A DNA stretch of 64,000 nt from CABZJG01 sp965659715 (GCA_965659715.1 CBFHXE010000004.1:18981-82980), one strand, 5' to 3'. Positions 18,921-28,326 are shown, numbered from the stretch's first letter. Program-made: numbers and translations. The notes: generated by a model from the letters alone, not told the origin.

Positions 18921-19418
18921 ATCTCTTGGCACTGGCAAAAGGCCAAGTTCATAGGCAGTTTTGCGGGATAAAATGGCGCTGTCCAATCCATTCGCGGCCT
19001 GATAATGGCGCAGCGCGACTTTGGTGTCGTGATCCATCATCGCCGTTAGCTTGCCATTAAAGTAACCGCGTGCGGTTAATGCACGCTGTAAGTTTGCAAT
19101 CAGATCGGCGCCCATTTCATCGTCGCAGGGTGTATCGAACCACTCGATAGACCGCTCGCGTATAATCCGGTGAATGGTTTGGTTTTGATAGGTGGCCGGG
19201 GCGATTTGACGGCCAGATGGGCTAAATTTTGCGGGCGCAATGAGCGTTTTTTCAGTCACTGTTTCATAGATTGCGGGTTGGGAAATTTTGGCCCGACAAG
19301 TTTCTTGATCTGGCTCTGGTTTATTGACATTTACCCCCAGTGTTTGGGTGCTTAACGCACAAGCCGAAAACAAGATAGGGCTAAGCGTTAATAAAAATGG
19401 GGCAGCAAGGCGGCGCAT
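18912..19418 (-). CDS. Lipoprotein with peptidoglycan-binding domain
   Basis: A 168-residue protein with a signal peptide ending in a likely lipobox (PILFSAC, Cys19). The C-terminal 60 residues (LIANLQRALTARGYFNGKLTAMMDHDTKVALRHYQAANGL) have the pattern of the PF01471 peptidoglycan-binding repeat: helix, G-Y-[FY]-x-G, then a second helix. It is probably an outer-membrane lipoprotein that touches the cell wall. The central region has four scattered cysteines. It faces the Do protease gene, with which it shares a terminator. Confidence 0.75.
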   Translation of the reverse strand: MRRLAAPFLLTLSPILFSACALSTQTLGVNVNKPEPDQETCRAKISQPAIYETVTEKTLIAPAKFSPSGRQIAPATYQNQTIHRIIRERSIEWFDTPCDDEMGADLIANLQRALTARGYFNGKLTAMMDHDTKVALRHYQAANGLDSAILSRKTAYELGLLPVPRDIL

Positions 19419-19453
19419 TTTATAATCCTTAAATCAATATACCAAGTTTATGT

Positions 19454-19831
19454 TTAAGTTGCACTTTTGCCTAGAGTTTTTTCAACTGGTGCCACCAAGT
19501 GATCAAGCAGGGGTGATATATCTTCGATCTTTTCTGCAATCACGTGCGTGACACCATTCGCGCGCTGCAACCGGCCGGTAACGCGCATAAGCCGTGCAGA
19601 TATCACGGCCCGCCGATAGCGTTCAAAAACCTTACGCCAGACCACAATGTTCACTGTTCCGGTTTCATCCTCGAGCGTGATAAAAATGACCCCCTTGGCG
19701 GTGCCCGGCCGTTGGCGAAGGATCACCAATCCGGCAACGCACACCCGCGCGTGTGCAGGCGGCTGGCACAGTTGAGTAGCGCAGCAGGCTGACGGTGGTT
19801 TCGGCCATTGGGAATAAGAAATCTTACACAT
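19454..19831 (-). pseudogene. 3' remnant of error-prone DNA polymerase gene dnaE2
   Basis: The 125-codon frame contains ARVCVAGLVILRQRPGTAKG, VIFITLEDETGTVNIVVW, KVFERYRRAV and ARLMRVTGRLQR, which is the C-terminal OB-fold region of DnaE2 (the ImuC polymerase of the SOS mutagenesis cassette). DnaE2 is more than 1000 residues long, and nothing upstream to the ferredoxin gene continues it. The first 25 or so codons read poorly (KPPSACCATQLCQPP), as expected of decayed sequence. No imuA or imuB lies nearby. I read it as the relic of a deleted imuA-imuB-dnaE2 locus. Confidence 0.75.
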
Positions 19832-19955
19832 AAGAACAAAGATAGAACAAAATAATTTTGTCGCAAGCAGATATTTTGAAGGTCGTAAAAAGGCTGGCGC
19901 ATCCTAAATACAAAAGATAATAGAGTTAAAACCAGTTTTGAACGAGATCAGCAGC

Positions 19956-20279
19956 ATGGCAAAGATTACCTATATTGAGCACAATGGCACCGAGCATCAG
20001 GTCGACGTCGCAAATGGGTTGACGGTTATGGAAGGCGCGCGGGATAACAATATCCCCGGAATAGAGGCCGACTGTGGCGGCGCCTGCGCCTGTTCTACCT
20101 GCCATGTCTATGTGCACCCAGACTGGGCTGAGAAATTGCCCTCAATGGACGATATGGAAGAGGACATGCTGGATTTTGCCTATGAGCCAGATCCGGCGCG
20201 CTCACGCCTAACCTGTCAGATTAAAGTCACCGACGCCCTCGATGGGCTTGTTGTACAGATGCCCGAGAAACAGATTTAA
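19956..20279 (+). CDS. [2Fe-2S] ferredoxin, adrenodoxin type
   Basis: A 107-residue electron carrier with cluster ligands Cys40, Cys46, Cys49 (CX5CX2C in DCGGACACSTCH) and Cys87 (RLTCQI), and an acidic stretch (MDDMEEDMLDFAYEPDPARS) for partner binding. The ATG at 19956 is preferred; an in-frame TTG six codons upstream exists. Such ferredoxins serve iron-sulfur assembly, cytochromes P450 or oxygenases; no reductase or partner gene is next to it. Confidence 0.92.
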   Translation: MAKITYIEHNGTEHQVDVANGLTVMEGARDNNIPGIEADCGGACACSTCHVYVHPDWAEKLPSMDDMEEDMLDFAYEPDPARSRLTCQIKVTDALDGLVVQMPEKQI

Positions 20280-20296
20280 GCAGCGTTTGAATTTAC

Positions 20297-22126
20297 TTAG
20301 CTGCCGCCGTCTTCCATTGCCTCCAGCTCATCAATCATCGCTGAGATCATCGACAGGCCCTTATCCCAGAATTTTGGATCGCCGGCATCTAGCCCGAACG
20401 GGGCAAGCAGGTCTTTGTGATGCTGCGAGCCGCCGGCTTTGAGCATTGCAAAATACTTATCCTGAAACCCTTCGGGGCTGTCTTGATAGACCGCATAAAG
20501 CGCATTGACCAAGCCATCGCCGAAGGCATAGGCGTAGACATAAAACGGTGAATGCACAAAATGCGGAATATAGGCCCAAAAGGTGTCATAGCCGGGCATG
20601 AATTCAAATGCGGGTCCTAGGCTTTCCCCTTGCACGCTCATCCAGAGCGCATTGATATCTTCTGGGGTTAGCTCGCCGGATTTTCGCGCTGCGTGCAATT
20701 TGCATTCAAAATCGTAAAACGCAATCTGGCGCACCACGGTGTTGATCATGTCCTCGACTTTTCCTGCCAGCAGAACTTTGCGTTCATTTTGATCTTTGGC
20801 ATTGTCCAAAAGCTTGCGAAAGGTCAGCATTTCACCAAAGACACTGGCGGTTTCGGCCAAGGTGAGCGGGGTTGAGGACAGCATTTCGCCCTGGCCTGCT
20901 GCCAACCGCTGGTGCACCCCATGACCCAGCTCATGCGCGAGCGTCATGACATCCCGCGGTTTTCCAAGATAATTCAGCATCACATAGGGATGCACATCAG
21001 TGACGGTGGGATGGGCAAAGGCGCCCGGCGCTTTGCCGGATTTAACCGGTGCATCAATCCAGCCTTGGCTGAAAAACGGCTCGGCCAGATCGGCCATGCG
21101 CGGGTCAAATCCGGCGTAGGCGTCCATCACGGTGGTGCGGGCTTCTTCCCAGCCGACAATACGGTTACTTTCCATTGGCAGCGGCGCGTTGCGATCCCAA
21201 ACCTGTAATTTATCCAGCCCCAGCCATTTACGTTTGAGCTCATAATAGCGGTGGCTGAGTTTTGGATAGGCCGCCACAACCGCATTGCGCAGCGCCTCGA
21301 CCACTTCGGGTTCTACATCATTGGACAGGTGCCGCCCAGTTTGCGGAGTTGGCATAGCGCGCCAGCGGTCAATGATGTCTTTTTCTTTGGCCAATGTATT
21401 ATGCAATCGGCTGTAGACCTTCAAATTGGCTTGAAACACCGCCGCCAATTCCCGTGCTGCAGCTTCACGTTTCGCGCGGTTATGGTCAGTGAGAAAATTC
21501 AGCGCGCCTTCTATATTGTAGCTTGTGCTATCTATGGTGAACTCTAGCCCGGCTGTGGTTTCGTCAAAAAGCTTTTCCCAGGCATCACCCACCGCGCCAA
21601 GGTCATGCAGGAATTTTTCCAGCTCATCGCTGAGCTGATATGGCTTCATAGCGCGGGTCCGTTCAAACACGCGGCGATACCGCGCCAGATTGGCGTTTTG
21701 TGCGAGCAAGCTTTCCAAATGTTCATCTTCAAGTCGGTTCAGCTCAAGTGTGAAAAACACCAAAGGAGTGCTGAAATCGGTGATTTTTTCCTGAAGATCG
21801 CTCATGAATTTTGTACGCTCGCCATCTGTGGTCAGCTGATAATAGCGCAGGCCCGCATAGGACATGATGCGGCCGCTCACAGCGCTAATTTTTTCCTGCC
21901 GCTGCACGCAGGTCAGCAGCGCCTCGGCGCTGAGCGCGGCAAGCTTGCCTTCATAATCGGCAGCAAAGCTTTGGCATTCTTTTTCCAACCACGCCAGATC
22001 ACTGTGCAGCGCGGGGGCATCGGGGCCTGTGTAAAGATCGCTGAGGTCCCACTCAGGCAGAACGCCCAAATCCGTGTTGGATGGGTCGGTTGCGGTGTCG
22101 GTGGGGGAAAAATTGAGCTGGAACAT
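20297..22126 (-). CDS. pepF: M3 family oligoendopeptidase F
   Basis: A cytoplasmic zinc metallopeptidase that cleaves short peptides. The 609-residue protein has the HEXXH zinc site HELGH at residues 398-402, followed by HQRLAAGQGEMLSSTPLTLAETASVFGE with the third zinc ligand, and the PepF-type N-terminal helical domain. The length is normal for the family. It converges with the ferredoxin gene, 17 bases apart. It could process the peptides imported by the Opp system further along. Confidence 0.94.
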   Translation of the reverse strand: MFQLNFSPTDTATDPSNTDLGVLPEWDLSDLYTGPDAPALHSDLAWLEKECQSFAADYEGKLAALSAEALLTCVQRQEKISAVSGRIMSYAGLRYYQLTTDGERTKFMSDLQEKITDFSTPLVFFTLELNRLEDEHLESLLAQNANLARYRRVFERTRAMKPYQLSDELEKFLHDLGAVGDAWEKLFDETTAGLEFTIDSTSYNIEGALNFLTDHNRAKREAAARELAAVFQANLKVYSRLHNTLAKEKDIIDRWRAMPTPQTGRHLSNDVEPEVVEALRNAVVAAYPKLSHRYYELKRKWLGLDKLQVWDRNAPLPMESNRIVGWEEARTTVMDAYAGFDPRMADLAEPFFSQGWIDAPVKSGKAPGAFAHPTVTDVHPYVMLNYLGKPRDVMTLAHELGHGVHQRLAAGQGEMLSSTPLTLAETASVFGEMLTFRKLLDNAKDQNERKVLLAGKVEDMINTVVRQIAFYDFECKLHAARKSGELTPEDINALWMSVQGESLGPAFEFMPGYDTFWAYIPHFVHSPFYVYAYAFGDGLVNALYAVYQDSPEGFQDKYFAMLKAGGSQHHKDLLAPFGLDAGDPKFWDKGLSMISAMIDELEAMEDGGS

Positions 22127-22335
22127 ATTTTAACCTTCGGTTGCTTGGCTTTCAGATATGGCGCGGCGGTGGGTTTTGCAAGGCGTTAGCAAGCGCTTCG
22201 CGTGATCATATTTGAGTATTTTTGCAAAGAAAAAGTGGCCGGCTGTCCGAGAGTGGATCGCGGGTTTAAACATGGGTTGGCGCAGCCGCGAAAGGGGTTG
22301 CAGTTATTGGTTTTAGAAGTGCTCTGCGCATTAAG

Positions 22336-23295
22336 CTAGGACGTGTTGATCAGGTTGGCATGGGCATCAAAATGCGCGCTGATTTGATCCAAAATGGCAT
22401 TGTGCACCTGCGGCGCTTCCATCAAAACTTCATGCTGGCCCGGATCAATCATAACCAGTTTTCCATTGGCCCAGGCCGCCATGCGCTCCTTGATCCTAGG
22501 CACATCCACAACCTGTTCGTCACTGCCAAGAAAGCAAAGGCAGGGCTGTGGGGGGCTGGGCATATGTGACAGCTGCCGGGTTTCGCGTAGCGCGCGGTGG
22601 AACCATCGCAGGCTGGGCCCGCCAAGCTGCAAATCGGGGTGCTTGGTCATATGCAGGCGCATATACTCCCACATATAGCGGTCGTTGGTGAGGGTGTTGC
22701 CCTTGAAATCTGCTGTCGCGCAATAGCTTTCTGCTTTTGTGCTTGGAGTGTAGGCTGTTCCAAGACCCATTAAAGTACCAGTTTTGGCCACCAACCGTGC
22801 TGCAGTTTGGGTCAGTGTAACAACATTAATGCCCCACATTGGACCGGTAAAGGCCGCCGCAATAAAGCTATCGCTTTTGTGCAGTGCCCGCAGACCAATG
22901 CAGCCGCCCATGGAGTGGCCAAGAATATACCAAGGTTTTGGAGCATTGCTCTGTGCCGCCCAGTGCATCACAGTGTCAAGATCAACTTGATATTCGGAAA
23001 ATTCGCTAACATGACCAAGCAGCGTGTCTTTGTGCAGCCGCTCAGACAGACCTTGGCCACGCCAGTCGATTGCAAGAACACTATAGCCATTCTGCACCAA
23101 TCTGCGGGCCGCTTTGCCATATTTTTCAATATATTCAGTGCGCCCGGGGCATAAAAAAATGGTTCCGTGACTTGCTTTAGCAGGCCAGTGCCCGACCCTT
23201 ATGCGCAGGTCGTCTTTGGTGGTCAGCCAATATCCGTATGCTTCAGGTGGCCCGTCGGCAACGTCATTGAACAATGGCGCAGCAGCTGCCGTCAT
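22336..23295 (-). CDS. Alpha/beta hydrolase, lysophospholipase-like
   Basis: A 319-residue serine hydrolase with the nucleophile elbow GHSMG (Ser128), the N-terminal strand-loop DWRGQGLS and a C-terminal region with an HEVLMEAP histidine. The pattern matches the monoglyceride lipase/lysophospholipase L2 (PldB-like) group. It overlaps by one base the SCP2-domain gene upstream, so both act from one transcript; that pairing suggests a lipid-related substrate. The precise substrate is not known. Confidence 0.85.
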   Translation of the reverse strand: MTAAAAPLFNDVADGPPEAYGYWLTTKDDLRIRVGHWPAKASHGTIFLCPGRTEYIEKYGKAARRLVQNGYSVLAIDWRGQGLSERLHKDTLLGHVSEFSEYQVDLDTVMHWAAQSNAPKPWYILGHSMGGCIGLRALHKSDSFIAAAFTGPMWGINVVTLTQTAARLVAKTGTLMGLGTAYTPSTKAESYCATADFKGNTLTNDRYMWEYMRLHMTKHPDLQLGGPSLRWFHRALRETRQLSHMPSPPQPCLCFLGSDEQVVDVPRIKERMAAWANGKLVMIDPGQHEVLMEAPQVHNAILDQISAHFDAHANLINTS

Positions 23296-23585
23296 TAACC
23301 GAGTATTGTTCCAAGGCGCATGGCGGTTCCCATATCGCCATCCACCAAAAGGCGCCCACCCATAAAGGCTGATGTGGAATCCAAATCGCCGGATAAAATA
23401 TCACGAAAGGTATCTGCATCCGCGCTAAGCGTCACGTCGGTCTCATCATCACCCGCGCGTACCCCGTTGGTATCGATAATAATTGCGCCTTCTCCAGTGA
23501 TGGAAAATTTGGCTGATCCGTCAAATGTTGAGCCGTCAAGCTTTGCCTTTAATGCGGCAACCGCTTCCGCAATCACATCACTCAT
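23295..23585 (-). CDS. SCP2 sterol-binding domain protein
   Basis: A 96-residue stand-alone SCP-2 domain: an N-terminal helix (AEAVAALKAKLD), then STFDGSAKFSITGEGAIIIDTNGV and DVTLSADADTFRDILSGDLDSTSAFMGGRLLVDGDMG, which is the complete SCP2 fold. Such proteins bind lipids or acyl-CoA in the cytoplasm. It precedes the lysophospholipase-like gene with a one-base overlap, which supports a lipid-transfer or lipid-hydrolysis role. Confidence 0.9.
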   Translation of the reverse strand: MSDVIAEAVAALKAKLDGSTFDGSAKFSITGEGAIIIDTNGVRAGDDETDVTLSADADTFRDILSGDLDSTSAFMGGRLLVDGDMGTAMRLGTILG

Positions 23586-23903
23586 GGTTTTGGTCTCCTG
23601 ATTATGTTTGGGGTAAAATACCCTTCGGTTTGTGCTTTTACGTCAGAATTGGTGATCAAAAACTCGTTTTCAAACATCTCTTTCCATTTGGACCTACTCT
23701 ACCCCTTTTTTTAAGGGCGTCAATTACTCGTGCCGCAAGGTCATCCTTAGTGGTGAAACAAAGAAACGGGCCAGATTGATGTTTTCTGAGGTGTTTGCAA
23801 GACAGCTTTGACTATACATCTTTGTCGTCACGGCATAGAGATTATTTCGCAGTGGAGCGCCAAAGCTGGCGCAGGCAAAGCACCTTGTAGGTTGGGGTCA
23901 AAC
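23586..23903. other. Gene-free divergent spacer of 318 bases
   Basis: The space separates the SCP2 gene from the helicase gene and must hold both promoters. I see no RNA gene. CCCCTTTTTTTAAGGG near 23701-23716 is a short hairpin-like element. The helicase frame is open upstream to 23808, but no ribosome binding site supports a start there. Confidence 0.4.
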
Positions 23904-26810
23904 ATGGCGCAACAGGCGCAGATTGTGGCGGTCTTGGGGCCGACGAATACGGGCAAAACCCATTACGCGATAGAGCGAATGCTGGGTTATCGCAGCGGCG
24001 TCATCGGGCTTCCGCTTAGGCTTTTGGCGCGTGAAGTTTATGATAAAATTGTGGCTCTGCGCGGCCCGTCAGTGGTTGCCTTGGTGACGGGCGAAGAGCG
24101 GTTGGTGCCGGCGCGGGCGCAATATTGGGTCTGTACGGTAGAAGCCATGCCGCAGGGCATGGGGGCAGATTTTGTCGCGATTGATGAAATTCAGCTTTGC
24201 GCCGATCCGGAGCGGGGTCATGTGTTTACCGACCGCCTGCTGCATATGCGCGGGGCAAAAGAAACTCTGTTTTTAGGGTCAGATACGATGCGGGGGCCGA
24301 TTTCAGCGTTGGTTCCCCAGGCAGAATTTTTGCACCGCAAGCGCCTAAGCACACTCAGCTATTCGGGATCGAAAAAAATAAGCCGTATGCCGCCGCGCAG
24401 CGCCATTGTGGGTTTTTCAGTTGAGGGCGTCTATGCGATTGCTGAACTGATTCGCCGGCAAAAGGGCGGCGCAGCTGTGGTCATGGGGGCGCTGAGCCCG
24501 CGCACCCGCAATGCGCAGGTGGAACTTTATCAAAATGGAGAAGTGGATTATCTGGTGGCGACCGATGCAATTGGCATGGGGCTAAACCTAGATGTGCATC
24601 ATGTTGCCTTTTCTGCCTTAAGTAAATTTGACGGCCGCCGAATGCGCGCTTTGGCGCCCAATGAATTGGCCCAGATCGCAGGTCGGGCGGGGCGCGGCAT
24701 GGCAGATGGCAGCTTTGGGGTGACCGGTGAGGCGCCCGCATTGGACGAGATGGTGGCAGACGCCATTATGGAGCACCGGTTTGCCCCTTTAAAGCGGCTT
24801 CAATGGCGCAATTCACTGCTGCAATTTGGCAGCCCAGAGCGTTTAATTTCTTCGCTTGAACAGCCCGCAGATAGCCCGCATTTGTTTAAAGCCAGAGAAG
24901 CAGATGACCTGATGGCATTGAAAACACTGACCCAGATGCCTGATCTGCGCGATGCTATGCACGATGCAAATTCGGTGCAGTTGCTATGGGATGTGTGCAG
25001 GGTGCCGGATTTTCGCGGCCTTGGCCATGCAGATCATACCAGCCTTCTGGCCGGTATATTTACTTACCTGCACAAAAAAGGAACTGTCCCAGATGATTGG
25101 TTTGCACGGCAAATCAACCGGATAGATAAGACCGACGGCGATATTGACACATTATCAAATAGGTTGGCATTTATTCGTACATGGACCTATGTTGCGCAGC
25201 GTTCTGGCTGGGTGCATGACGAAAATCATTGGCGTGGAGCGACGCGCGCTGTAGAAGACAGATTATCAGATGCTCTTCATGAGCGTTTGACGCAAAGATT
25301 TGTGGATCGGCGGACATCGGTTTTGTTGCGCCGGCTCAAGCAAAAGGAGGCCCTTTTGGCCGAAGTGAATGACAATGGTGAGGTGACCGTCGAAGGCGAA
25401 TTCGTCGGTCGGCTCGAAGGATTTAGGTTCCGGCGCGACAAAGACGCCAGCGGACAAGAAGCAAAAGCAATTCAAGCCGCTTCGCTGCAGGCTCTGGTGC
25501 CACATTTTCACCTAAAAACAGATCGTTTTTACAATGCGCCCGACACCGAGATGGATTTTACCGATCAAGGTGGCCTGATGTGGGGTGAACAGGCTGTTGG
25601 TAAACTGATGGCTGGTGATGATCCCTTAAAGCCAAAAATCAGCGCTTTTGTCGATGAAGCTGCCGGACCAGAGATTTTGGAAAAAGTCGAACGCCGCTTG
25701 CAGCATTTTATTGACCGCAAAATTGCCGGCCTGTTTGATCCGCTGCTGAACCTTCAGCGGGATGAGACTTTGAACGGTTTGGCGCGTGGTTTTGCCTTTC
25801 GTCTGGTGGAAGGCTTTGGTCTTTTGCCGCGGGCTGCGGTCGCAGAGGATGTCAAAGCGCTGGACCAGGACGCGCGCGCAAGCCTGCGCAAACATGGCAT
25901 TCGCTTTGGTCAATTTACCATCTTTATGCCGCTCTTGCTGAAACCTGCTCCGACGCGTTTGCGGCTTCTGTTGTGGTCCCTTGCTCAGAAGCTTGATGTA
26001 TTTCCAGAGTCGCCGCCCCCCGGTTTGGTGACGGTTCCAACGGATGAAAAAGCGCCCAAAGGCTATGACACTATGTCGGGCTACCGCATCGCTGGTGCCC
26101 GGGCTATTCGGATCGATATGCTGGAACGTTTGGCCGATTTGCTACGGGTCGAAGACAGCCGCAACGGGTTTGAAGCCAAGGCCGATATGCTGTCCATCAC
26201 CGGCATGACGCTCGAACAATTTGCCGATTTAATGCAGGGCTTGGGCTACAGCGCTGATAAAGGCGAGCGCGAAAAAGTCAAAGCGGCCGCCAAGATTGAT
26301 GGTGAAGTGCAACCTGCCGAAAACACGCCAAAAGAGCCTGCAGAGCAGGTTGAAGAGGCTTTGGATGCGCACAGCGCCCCAGAGCAAGGCGGCGAAGTCG
26401 CCGGTGCGACAGATCCAAATGTATCCGCGCCCGCCTCTGATGAGACTGGCGAGAAACAAGAAGAGCCGCAAGCTGGGCAGGCAGAGCGTTCCTCTGACAC
26501 CAACGAAACGCCCGATGATGTGGCGGCGGATGGGACGACAACGCCAGAAGATGTCTCAGGTGAGCCGGAAAAAGAGGTGTTCTACACCTTTAAATGGGGC
26601 CGACGACCACCTCGGCGAGGTGCTCAGCAGGGTGCAGAAAATTCAAACCCCTCTGGCACTAAAAAGCCAAATAAGCGCAAGCCAAAACCGAAAAAACGCC
26701 CTGAGTCCACCGGCGCGAAAAAGTTTCAGTCCCGACCCGAAAAGAAACAAGCCATTGATCCGGACAACCCATTTGCCGCCGCCCTCATGGGGCTTAAGAC
26801 CAAGGAGTAA
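23904..26810 (+). CDS. SUV3-like superfamily 2 RNA helicase
   Basis: A 968-residue helicase with Walker A GPTNTGKT (residues 12-19), motif II DEIQ (94-97), and motif VI-like QIAGRAGRGM; the N-terminal half matches the mitochondrial SUV3/MgpS-type helicases known in alphaproteobacteria. The C-terminal 200 residues are low-complexity: first acidic (about 800-900), then Lys/Arg/Pro rich with KKPNKRKPKPKKRP, as if for RNA binding. The ATG at 23904 begins just before the Walker motif. The S4-domain gene follows two bases later, which suggests a shared role in RNA handling or ribosome rescue. Confidence 0.9.
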   Translation: MAQQAQIVAVLGPTNTGKTHYAIERMLGYRSGVIGLPLRLLAREVYDKIVALRGPSVVALVTGEERLVPARAQYWVCTVEAMPQGMGADFVAIDEIQLCADPERGHVFTDRLLHMRGAKETLFLGSDTMRGPISALVPQAEFLHRKRLSTLSYSGSKKISRMPPRSAIVGFSVEGVYAIAELIRRQKGGAAVVMGALSPRTRNAQVELYQNGEVDYLVATDAIGMGLNLDVHHVAFSALSKFDGRRMRALAPNELAQIAGRAGRGMADGSFGVTGEAPALDEMVADAIMEHRFAPLKRLQWRNSLLQFGSPERLISSLEQPADSPHLFKAREADDLMALKTLTQMPDLRDAMHDANSVQLLWDVCRVPDFRGLGHADHTSLLAGIFTYLHKKGTVPDDWFARQINRIDKTDGDIDTLSNRLAFIRTWTYVAQRSGWVHDENHWRGATRAVEDRLSDALHERLTQRFVDRRTSVLLRRLKQKEALLAEVNDNGEVTVEGEFVGRLEGFRFRRDKDASGQEAKAIQAASLQALVPHFHLKTDRFYNAPDTEMDFTDQGGLMWGEQAVGKLMAGDDPLKPKISAFVDEAAGPEILEKVERRLQHFIDRKIAGLFDPLLNLQRDETLNGLARGFAFRLVEGFGLLPRAAVAEDVKALDQDARASLRKHGIRFGQFTIFMPLLLKPAPTRLRLLLWSLAQKLDVFPESPPPGLVTVPTDEKAPKGYDTMSGYRIAGARAIRIDMLERLADLLRVEDSRNGFEAKADMLSITGMTLEQFADLMQGLGYSADKGEREKVKAAAKIDGEVQPAENTPKEPAEQVEEALDAHSAPEQGGEVAGATDPNVSAPASDETGEKQEEPQAGQAERSSDTNETPDDVAADGTTTPEDVSGEPEKEVFYTFKWGRRPPRRGAQQGAENSNPSGTKKPNKRKPKPKKRPESTGAKKFQSRPEKKQAIDPDNPFAAALMGLKTKE

Positions 26811-26812
26811 GC

Positions 26813-27187
26813 TTGCCGCCCCCTGAGCAGAAACTGCGGGTCGATAAATGGCTCTGGCATGCACGGTTTTTCAAAACCCGCAGCTTGGCCAGCAAAATTG
26901 TTTCTGCCGGCCACGTGCGGGTGAACGGTAAAAAAATACCCAAATCGGCAACAGCTGTTTGTATCGGGGATCGGTTGCGCTTTGCCCAGGGCCGGATCGA
27001 ACGTGAGGTCGAGGTGCTTGGCCTTGGCGAGCGCCGTGGACCCGCCGTTGAGTCGCAAACATTGTACCATGATCATACGCCTGTGCAAAAAATAGACCCT
27101 CAAGCCCCCCGTTTTGAGGGAAAAGGTCGCCCAACCAAGCAGAATCGTCGCAGGATCGGACTTATGCGCGATCAGATGCTTGAATGA
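26813..27187 (+). CDS. hslR: S4-domain RNA-binding protein, Hsp15-like
   Basis: A 124-residue protein with an N-terminal S4 domain: LRVDKWLWHARFFKTRSLASK, then SAGHVRVNGKKIPKSA and VCIGDRLRF, the exact Hsp15 (HslR) pattern. Hsp15 binds free 50S subunits carrying a nascent chain. A basic tail (GKGRPTKQNRRRIG) follows. Translation starts with TTG at 26813, preceded by AAGGAG five bases upstream, inside the helicase 3' end. Operon with the helicase. Confidence 0.9.
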   Translation: MPPPEQKLRVDKWLWHARFFKTRSLASKIVSAGHVRVNGKKIPKSATAVCIGDRLRFAQGRIEREVEVLGLGERRGPAVESQTLYHDHTPVQKIDPQAPRFEGKGRPTKQNRRRIGLMRDQMLE

Positions 27188-27242
27188 CGCGGGTCTGTAG
27201 ATTAGCTAAGGCCAGAATTGTCTGAGATCTGGATAACCCCCA

Positions 27243-27581
27243 ATGACCTATATCGTGAATGATAGTTGTATTGCCTGCAAATATACCGACTGCGTAGAAG
27301 TCTGTCCGGTCGATTGTTTTTACGAAGGTGAAAACATGCTGGTGATCCATCCAGATGAATGCATTGATTGCGGTGTTTGCGAACCTGAATGCCCGGCCGA
27401 TGCCATTCGCCCGGATACGGAACCTGATATGGAAAAATGGGTGGAATTTAACCGCAAGTACTCGGAAATGTGGCCGGTAATTATTACCAAAAAAGACCCG
27501 CTGCCCGAGGCAGAAGAGCGCGATGGAGAAGCTGGCAAGCTGGAAAAATATTTTTCAGAGGCAGCAGGCGAGGGTGGTTAA
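27243..27581 (+). CDS. fdxA: Seven-iron ferredoxin
   Basis: A 112-residue 7Fe/8Fe ferredoxin. Ligands for a [3Fe-4S] and a [4Fe-4S] cluster are visible: Cys9, Cys17, Cys21, Cys25 and Cys40, Cys43, Cys46, Cys50 (SCIACKYTDCVEVCPVDC and CIDCGVCEPECP). The C-terminal extension (PDMEKWVEFNRKYSEMWPVI) is that of Azotobacter FdI-type proteins. It stands before carD, an arrangement usual in Rhodobacterales. Confidence 0.95.
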   Translation: MTYIVNDSCIACKYTDCVEVCPVDCFYEGENMLVIHPDECIDCGVCEPECPADAIRPDTEPDMEKWVEFNRKYSEMWPVIITKKDPLPEAEERDGEAGKLEKYFSEAAGEGG

Positions 27582-27638
27582 CCTTGGGGAGCCGATAATT
27601 TTGTTGGTTGCTAGGAATCAGTCAAATTTTGTGTTACA

Positions 27639-27650
27639 TTCTCGCGAGAA
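27639..27650. promoter_or_regulatory. Perfect 12-base palindrome TTCTCGCGAGAA upstream of carD
   Basis: The palindrome lies in the fdxA-carD space, 139 bases before the carD start, and followed by AT-rich DNA. It has the form of a dimeric repressor site, but no regulator is known to me for it. A short hairpin (CAGAGG 27725-27730 with CCTCTG 27740-27745) follows in the presumed leader. Confidence 0.35.
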
Positions 27651-27788
27651 ATGAAAATAACCAATTTTGTGGGCAGTCGAAATGAACGCCGTATAACTTT
27701 TTGGTCAGCTGTTTTAACATCCAGCAGAGGAAAGCAAAGCCTCTGTCGGTGTTTTGTCGTGTTAAAGCGATGTAAAAGGGGAAAGTAA

Positions 27789-28298
27789 ATGTCGAAGTCT
27801 AAGAAATCTGAGTTCTCTCCAGACGAATACGTGGTGTATCCAGCGCATGGGGTGGGAAAAATTATTTCCATTGAAGAACAGGAAATTGCTGGAATTTCCC
27901 TCGAACTTTTTGTGATTTCTTTTGAAAAGGACAAAATGACGTTGCGGGTGCCAACCCATAAGGCAACCGAAATTGGCATGCGCGCCCTCAGCTCGCCTGA
28001 TGTGATCCTTAAAGCCATGACGACCCTGAAGGGCAAGGCCAAGGTAAAGCGCGCCATGTGGTCGCGCCGGGCGCAGGAATATGAGCAAAAGATTAACTCT
28101 GGCGATTTGATTGCCATCGCCGAAGTGGTGCGTGATCTGCACCGCAATGATGACCAGCGCGAACAAAGCTATTCTGAGCGCCAGCTTTATGAGGCGGCGC
28201 TTGAACGTTTGACCCGCGAGGTCGCAGCTGTTGAAGACGGGGACGAAGCTGCAGCGGTTAAAAAAGTTGATGATGTGCTGGTATCGCGCGCAGCCTAA
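27789..28298 (+). CDS. carD: CarD family transcriptional regulator
   Basis: CarD binds the RNA polymerase beta subunit and stabilises open promoter complexes, notably at rRNA promoters. The 169-residue protein has the N-terminal RNA-polymerase-interacting Tudor-like domain (EYVVYPAHGVGKIISIEEQEI and DKMTLRVPTHKATEIGMR) and the C-terminal helical DNA-binding domain (WSRRAQEYEQKINSGDLIAIAEVVRDL, then SYSERQLYEAALERL). A purine-rich AAAAGGGGAAAG sits before the ATG. Confidence 0.95.
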   Translation: MSKSKKSEFSPDEYVVYPAHGVGKIISIEEQEIAGISLELFVISFEKDKMTLRVPTHKATEIGMRALSSPDVILKAMTTLKGKAKVKRAMWSRRAQEYEQKINSGDLIAIAEVVRDLHRNDDQREQSYSERQLYEAALERLTREVAAVEDGDEAAAVKKVDDVLVSRAA

Positions 28299-28326
28299 GT
28301 TTGGCGCAAGCGATGACTGTAAAAGA

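Noticed and set aside
23808..23903. Longer N-terminus for the SUV3-like helicase
   Set aside because: The extra 32 codons have no ribosome binding site and do not look like the family; the ATG at 23904 fits just before the Walker A motif.
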